A DNA stretch of 64,000 nt from the NCBI RefSeq assembly GCF_019175385.1, contig NC_083348.1:3549001-3613000 (forward strand), written 5' to 3'. The translations under genes and the position numbers were made by a program. The stretch comes from Lycium barbarum. Its lineage: Eukaryota > Streptophyta > Magnoliopsida > Solanales > Solanaceae. Below are positions 59,678 through 64,000 of the stretch, one piece after another. How positions within the stretch are numbered: the stretch's first letter is position 1; each line of letters begins with the position of its first letter. The notes beneath the pieces are model-generated. The model did not search any database. It was not told the DNA's origin and saw only the letters and a list, made by a program, of their open reading frames with translations.

Positions 59678-61205
59678 CGAAAGGGAAAAAAAAGAGTTCC
59701 TTTCTCTTTCTGTTTTCTGATACCTAACATTATCAATGTACAAATGTTGATTCAAAATTGAACAGTCATATATCTGTATAGTTTATCACAAAAGCTCAAC
59801 TGTCTCAGAGAAAAGATTTTAGTTTTGCTTTGACAGCCTTGGGGTATATTAACGGAAAGGAATTTTGAACCGACTTGCTCAATATGATGCACCGAGGTAT
59901 AAAATACCTACTTCACAATGCTTTGTGGATTTCTTGAGTTGTCCCACACTCTATCGGGATGTAAATTTTAAGTGGCCTTTACATTTGGTTGGTTGTAATG
60001 GTAGTTTTCTCACAACCTGAGACCAAAATTATGTTCATGATATAATTTGAGAAACGAGTTTCCCAATGAGAAGTTGCAACTATGGTAACAATAGAATCCA
60101 ACACCATTCATGAATACTGAATTGGTACCAAATATAAAAGAAACTAGCAACAGGAAATGCTAAATTTATGCAGTTTATGAACTTGTTCAGGCAATTAGAT
60201 CAAAATGCAATTCAATTACCTATATTAGCACCTTTCATATGTAGACAACGAAACAACCTTGGCCAACTACATTTTCGAATAATCCAGAATATAAAGCGAT
60301 TCTAACAAGGAAACTTAGAAGTCAAACATACCCACAATTACTGATCGGTTTTATGCCCCTTCCAACAAGGGGAGGAAAGAGTCCTAACCAAACGATTCAT
60401 TCTTTTATGATCAAGGCTCAGTGCTTCAGTTTCTCTTTTTTTTTTTTTTTCTTTGTCTGATAACTCAGATTTTATACTTTGTGAATTTCTTCAAGTAATG
60501 GTGGTGTCCGGGTCAGCTTACATATGCTTCAACTATTTGACCCACCAAGGTTTAGGCAAATGAGACCCTGATCTCCAACGTTTGGACCCATCTCATTCAC
60601 CATGTATGGAAGTGCTTATACACAATTACATTTTCTTTTGACAATGGTAACATTATACACAATTACGTAGTTAGCTACAACTTCACAAAGTATATGTTGA
60701 GGTCTCACACATGCATATATATGAGCCAGCACAGGTTAATTGGTCATGAACAGGAAAAAAGGAGTTGTTTATCAGTCTTGGTAATACATTGCACCATCCA
60801 GCAGATTATGGCATCTGAATAACACTGACATCATACCCCAATGATAAGCAAGTATTCCAACAGGATAATTTGATAGGTCATATGAAAACTTCAATTATTT
60901 TTACAACTATACCCACAGTCAAACTCAAAATTATGGTAAGCTCATCTCATAATCTGACAGTATAACAAACAATGGGGCGCAGTACTAACTTACATGGATG
61001 ATGAAGAAGATTTTTTCCTGGGAACAAAAGAAATCTTCTCTTTTGGATGACCCATAGCTGACTCATGCAACAACTATGTTGAAGAATCAACAACACCCCA
61101 TAACTCCCTATTTATAATGCGGAATGGCCCTCATCATCAACCAAAGACTGGTTTCTCACTGACCTAAAAAATTCAGCAATTCTTCCAATCAAAATAGGTA
61201 GCTCA

Positions 61206-61500
61206 ATGATGAACCTACTCAGAGATAACGTGATTGGAGTTCCCATTAATGCAGAGAGACTTTCATTTAAAAGGCAGCCAAAGAGACTTATGTTACATCC
61301 TATTTGCCAAGACCATGTTCCTTCATAAAGCAAAGTGAGTATCCCTTTTAACTTGATAATCCATAAGTTGAATGTGTGTAGTAATCAAATCATTAACATT
61401 ACATCTACTTGAATATGCAGGAAAATCAGTTATCTGCAAGATGAACAAACTTGGAGAAAGGATGGATTCAATAAGCTCAACGAAAACCTCACCAAAAACA
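61206..61500 (+). pseudogene. Truncated GEM-like pseudogene
   Basis: It starts ATG 61206 (MNLLRDNVIGVPINAE after one extra Met). A small deletion near the end of exon 1 brings a TAA into frame at 61326-61328 (codon 41). Exon 2 begins at 61421 (SVICKMNKLGERMD) but is cut after gatggatt (61468) and runs into intron sequence. At about 61500 it joins sequence equal to 60059, which removes exons 3 and 4. It cannot make a GRAM domain. Confidence 0.9.
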
Positions 61501-61772
61501 AGTTCCCCAATGAGAAGTTGCAACCATGGTAATAATGGAATCCAACACCATTAGTGAATTCTGAATTTGGTACTAAATTTCAAAGAAAGTAGCAAATGCT
61601 AAATTTATGCAGTTTGTGAACTTGTTCAGGCAATTAGATCAAATGCAATTCAATTACCTATATTTGTGTACACAACGAAACAACCTTAAGCTATTTTCAG
61701 TGGATTATTTTTTCAGAGAAATCTGAACCAGTTAAGCTCTTTTCAATCTCTGTCAAAAAGAAGACTGCCTTG

Positions 61773-63176
61773 GTGAGAAAATGCTCAAAATACCCCTCAA
61801 CGTTTGGCCCAAATCCCAACTACACACCAAACCTTTGCGGGGGTCCTATTAACCCCCTGGTCATTTTAAAAGTGGAATATATTGCTCCCTAAATGCTGAG
61901 GTGTCAAAGAGAGTGTATTTATTCTCTCTTAGAGAGTGAGAGATAAAAATAGTTTATTAAAAAATTATTTTTAAAAATATTTTTGTTTAATATTAATTTT
62001 CTGATTTCTTTAATTCTTTCTCTCTTTTTTTTTCATTTTCTCTCTCTTATTTCTTCTTCTCTTCAATAGGTCATCGGATTTAGGTTGCCGGAAAAATTTT
62101 CCGGCGAACTCCATTTTTCTCATAATAACAAATAAAATCGAAACAAGAAAGTTCAGAATTGTAGTGTTCAGAATAATCAAAAATCAAAACCCAAAAAAAT
62201 TCCAAGTGCAAACTTTTTCTTGTAAACATCTCCTTGAATTGGCTCCATCAATGGCGTTAATTCACCTACTGAGTTCTCCATCTCTATTTTCCTCCTCCAC
62301 CACCCAATCACCCACTTTATTTCCCCTCCACCATCAACCTACAAGTCCCATTTTATTATCCCCTTCCGCCATTCTTTTCATACTCCTAGTAGTACTAGTA
62401 GTAATACTGTAACTTATTCTGATGAATCTTATAGATCTCATTTTTCTTCAATGTACTCTTATTTTTTCCCTAATTCATCACAGCAAGTTCAAAATTTTTC
62501 TAACCCCAGATCCCAAAACTCAACTTTTGAGCCTCCCAATTTGGAAAAAAATTTGGGTATTGGTAAAAATGAAACTTTGAAGAATGATTCACATGATAAA
62601 GTTGAAATCTTGAAGAACCCCTCAGTAGTAGCACCAACATCTTCATCTGGTTTGAATCAAGAATCATCAAATGTGAAAAATCAGACCCCAAGTAAAGATT
62701 TTGATGATAAAAATGAAGTCTTGAAAAACCCCTTGAAGCCTAATGTAAATGTGACAACACCAGTATCTTCATCTTCATTTGTAAAAAATTTAGTTGTGTC
62801 GTCAAAGAAGAAAGATGAAGATTTGGTTAAGATGAAAGATGAAGGTGGGTGGTGTTCCAGCGGAATAAGGTGGAAGAGAAAGGAAAGAAATAGAATAATA
62901 AATAAATAAAAAAGGGAAAGAATAAGAAAAAAATGAAAAATAAATGTTTTAATTTAAATTAACACGTGTCAGGGTGCGTGCACTTCACCAGCCATCACAT
63001 ATGTGGGTGTGGCTTTTTAAGGGTGAGTATATTGCATATTGGACAGCCACATCAGTAAAAAAGGGGCATTTTATTACTGGAAAAAATTGTCCAAGGGGGT
63101 AATAGAACCAACACAAAGGTTAGGTGTGTAATTGAAATTTTGGTCAAACGTTGGGGGGTATTTTGAGTATTTACTC
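61773..63176. mobile_element. Non-autonomous Mutator-like element (Pack-MULE type)
   Basis: Terminal inverted repeats of about 100 bp share ctcaaaatacccc, caacgtttg, acacacc and accttt at matching places. The flanks share ctgccttg (61765-61772 and 63177-63184), an 8-bp duplication that extends to 9 bp with one mismatch, as expected for MULEs. It is about 1.4 kb with no transposase. It carries a gene-like segment at 62251-62844. It lies inside the duplicated flank of the GEM-like locus and is absent from unit 1. Confidence 0.83.
62251..62844 (+). pseudogene. Captured first-exon fragment inside the MULE
   Basis: ATG 62251 gives a Ser/Pro-rich start (MALIHLLSSPSLFSSSTTQ) running into a short hydrophobic stretch (ILFILLVVLVVIL) and a stop at 62410-62412. 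A longer frame at 62451-62909 then reads a Ser/Asn/Lys-rich, low-complexity protein (GKNETLKNDSHDKVEILKNP and the related DDKNEVLKNPLKP). A splice donor (gaag/gtgggt) falls at 62844/62845, after which the sequence becomes A-rich. The design (N-terminal signal, hydrophobic stretch, disordered stem) recalls Golgi type II enzymes, but I cannot name the parent gene. Confidence 0.55.
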
Positions 63177-64000
63177 CTGCCTTGCCAACCACATTTTCAG
63201 ATAATCCAGAACATAAAGTGATTCTAAGAAGGAACTTAAAAGTCTGGAACATACCCACAATTACTGATCATTTTTATGCCCCTTCCAACAAGGAGAGGAC
63301 AGAGTCCCAACCAAACAGTTCTTTTATGATCAAGGCTCGGTGCTTTATTTTCTCTTTCTTTTTTTTTTTTTTTCTTTTTTTCCTTTTCTGATAAATCAGA
63401 ATCTATACCTTATGAAGTTTTTTTTAAAAAAAAAAAAGAAACGGTGGTCTCTAGGTCAGCTTGCTAATGCTTCAACTATTTGACTGGTTACATGCAATCC
63501 CCCACCAGCACAAGTATCGGGTAACTCTGCCACTAAGGGTTAGGAAGACGGAATTTTAACCTTGGTCTCCAAGATTTGGACCCACTTCATTGACCATGTG
63601 TGGAAGTGCTTATACACAATCACATTTTTAGCTACAACTTAACATAGCATTTTTTGACGTCTCACGCATGCATATGTGTGAGCCAGCAAGGTTAATTGGT
63701 TGTGAACCGGGAAAAAGGAGTTGTTTATCCGTCTTAGTAATACATTGTACCATCCAGAAGATTACTAACACTGACATCATACTCCAATTATAAGCAAGTA
63801 TTCCAACAGGATAATTTGGTAGGTCCATACGAAAATTTTAATTATTTCCACGACTACATTTACAGTCAAACTCAAAATTAAGGTAAGCTCATTTCATAAT
63901 CTGAAACTATAACAAACAATGGGGGCCGAATACTAATTTACAAGGATGATTTCGAAGATTTTTTATAAGATGAGTGAACAGATGAAATTGATGCGCAATA

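Larger units (their letters stand above)
58470..60990 (+). repeat. Tandem duplication, unit 1 (contains the intact GEM-like gene)
   Basis: The sequence from ttcctggg near 58476 through promoter, exon 1, intron 1 and part of exon 2 recurs from 61015. The 3' flank from 60059 to 60990 recurs at 61500-61688 and 63178-63957. No other gene is seen between 59678 and 60990. Confidence 0.85.
61005..64000 (+). repeat. Tandem duplication, unit 2 (deleted and interrupted)
   Basis: This is a copy of unit 1 lacking the rest of exon 2, exons 3 and 4 and the proximal 3' flank. An extra 84 bp lies at 61689-61772 and a MULE insertion at 61773-63176. The unit continues to the window edge. Confidence 0.85.

Noticed and set aside
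1..64000. CRISPR-like array or a prokaryotic-style system
   Set aside because: The regular repeats here are LTR modules and hairpins. The introns, LTRs, SINE and plant gene show a plant nuclear genome.

Overview
This is plant nuclear DNA from a dicot. The transposon families look solanaceous to me, but that is recognition rather than a database result. The sequence is AT-rich. About the first 50 kb is a nest of Ty3/gypsy LTR retrotransposons, and one intact host gene lies near the right end. I see no CRISPR array, rRNA gene, true tRNA gene or prokaryotic feature.

Layout. 1-2228 is the 3' part of an LTR cut by the window edge. 2229-5380 is minus-strand LTR-like sequence holding a 1.07-kb direct repeat. 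5439-48241 is element D, a plus-strand Tat-lineage Ty3/gypsy element with two RNase H domains, non-Met PBS, TSD tcgtc and remnants of an antisense ORF downstream of integrase. Two elements lie inside D: element A (13017-43008, minus strand, Tekay-type chromovirus, TSD tcggg) and a solo LTR (43686-46172, plus strand, TSD tttgg). Inside the gag of A is element B (19517-39188, minus strand, TSD acgat/aagat). Inside the gag of B is element C (25990-36546, plus strand, TSD atagg). By eye, LTR pair divergence falls in the order D, A, B, C, which matches the nesting.

48242-53640 is a patchwork: a LINE reverse transcriptase scrap, unrecognised non-coding sequence, an LTR piece joined directly to an internal RT piece, and a broken plant mobile domain (PMD/MAIN-like) gene with intron-exon structure, RGG repeats and a duplicated basic motif. 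54594-54781 is a tRNA-derived SINE with a 17-bp TSD. 55017-56048 is a foldback-type element with long terminal inverted repeats.

The only intact host gene is at 58675-59677: a four-exon GEM-like/ABA-responsive GRAM-domain protein of 221 aa. A tandem duplicate at 61005-64000 carries a truncated, frameshifted copy of it. That duplicate was later hit by a 1.4-kb Mutator-like element with ~100-bp TIRs and what looks like a captured first exon (Pack-MULE type).

All retroelement coding regions are broken by stops or frameshifts, so none looks autonomous. The most interesting structural points are the antisense ORF of D split by nested insertions, the replacement of most of B's pol by a ~2.9-kb segment ending in poly(A), and a shared LTR layout in which each family carries its own unrelated palindrome cluster just upstream of a TATA-like box.
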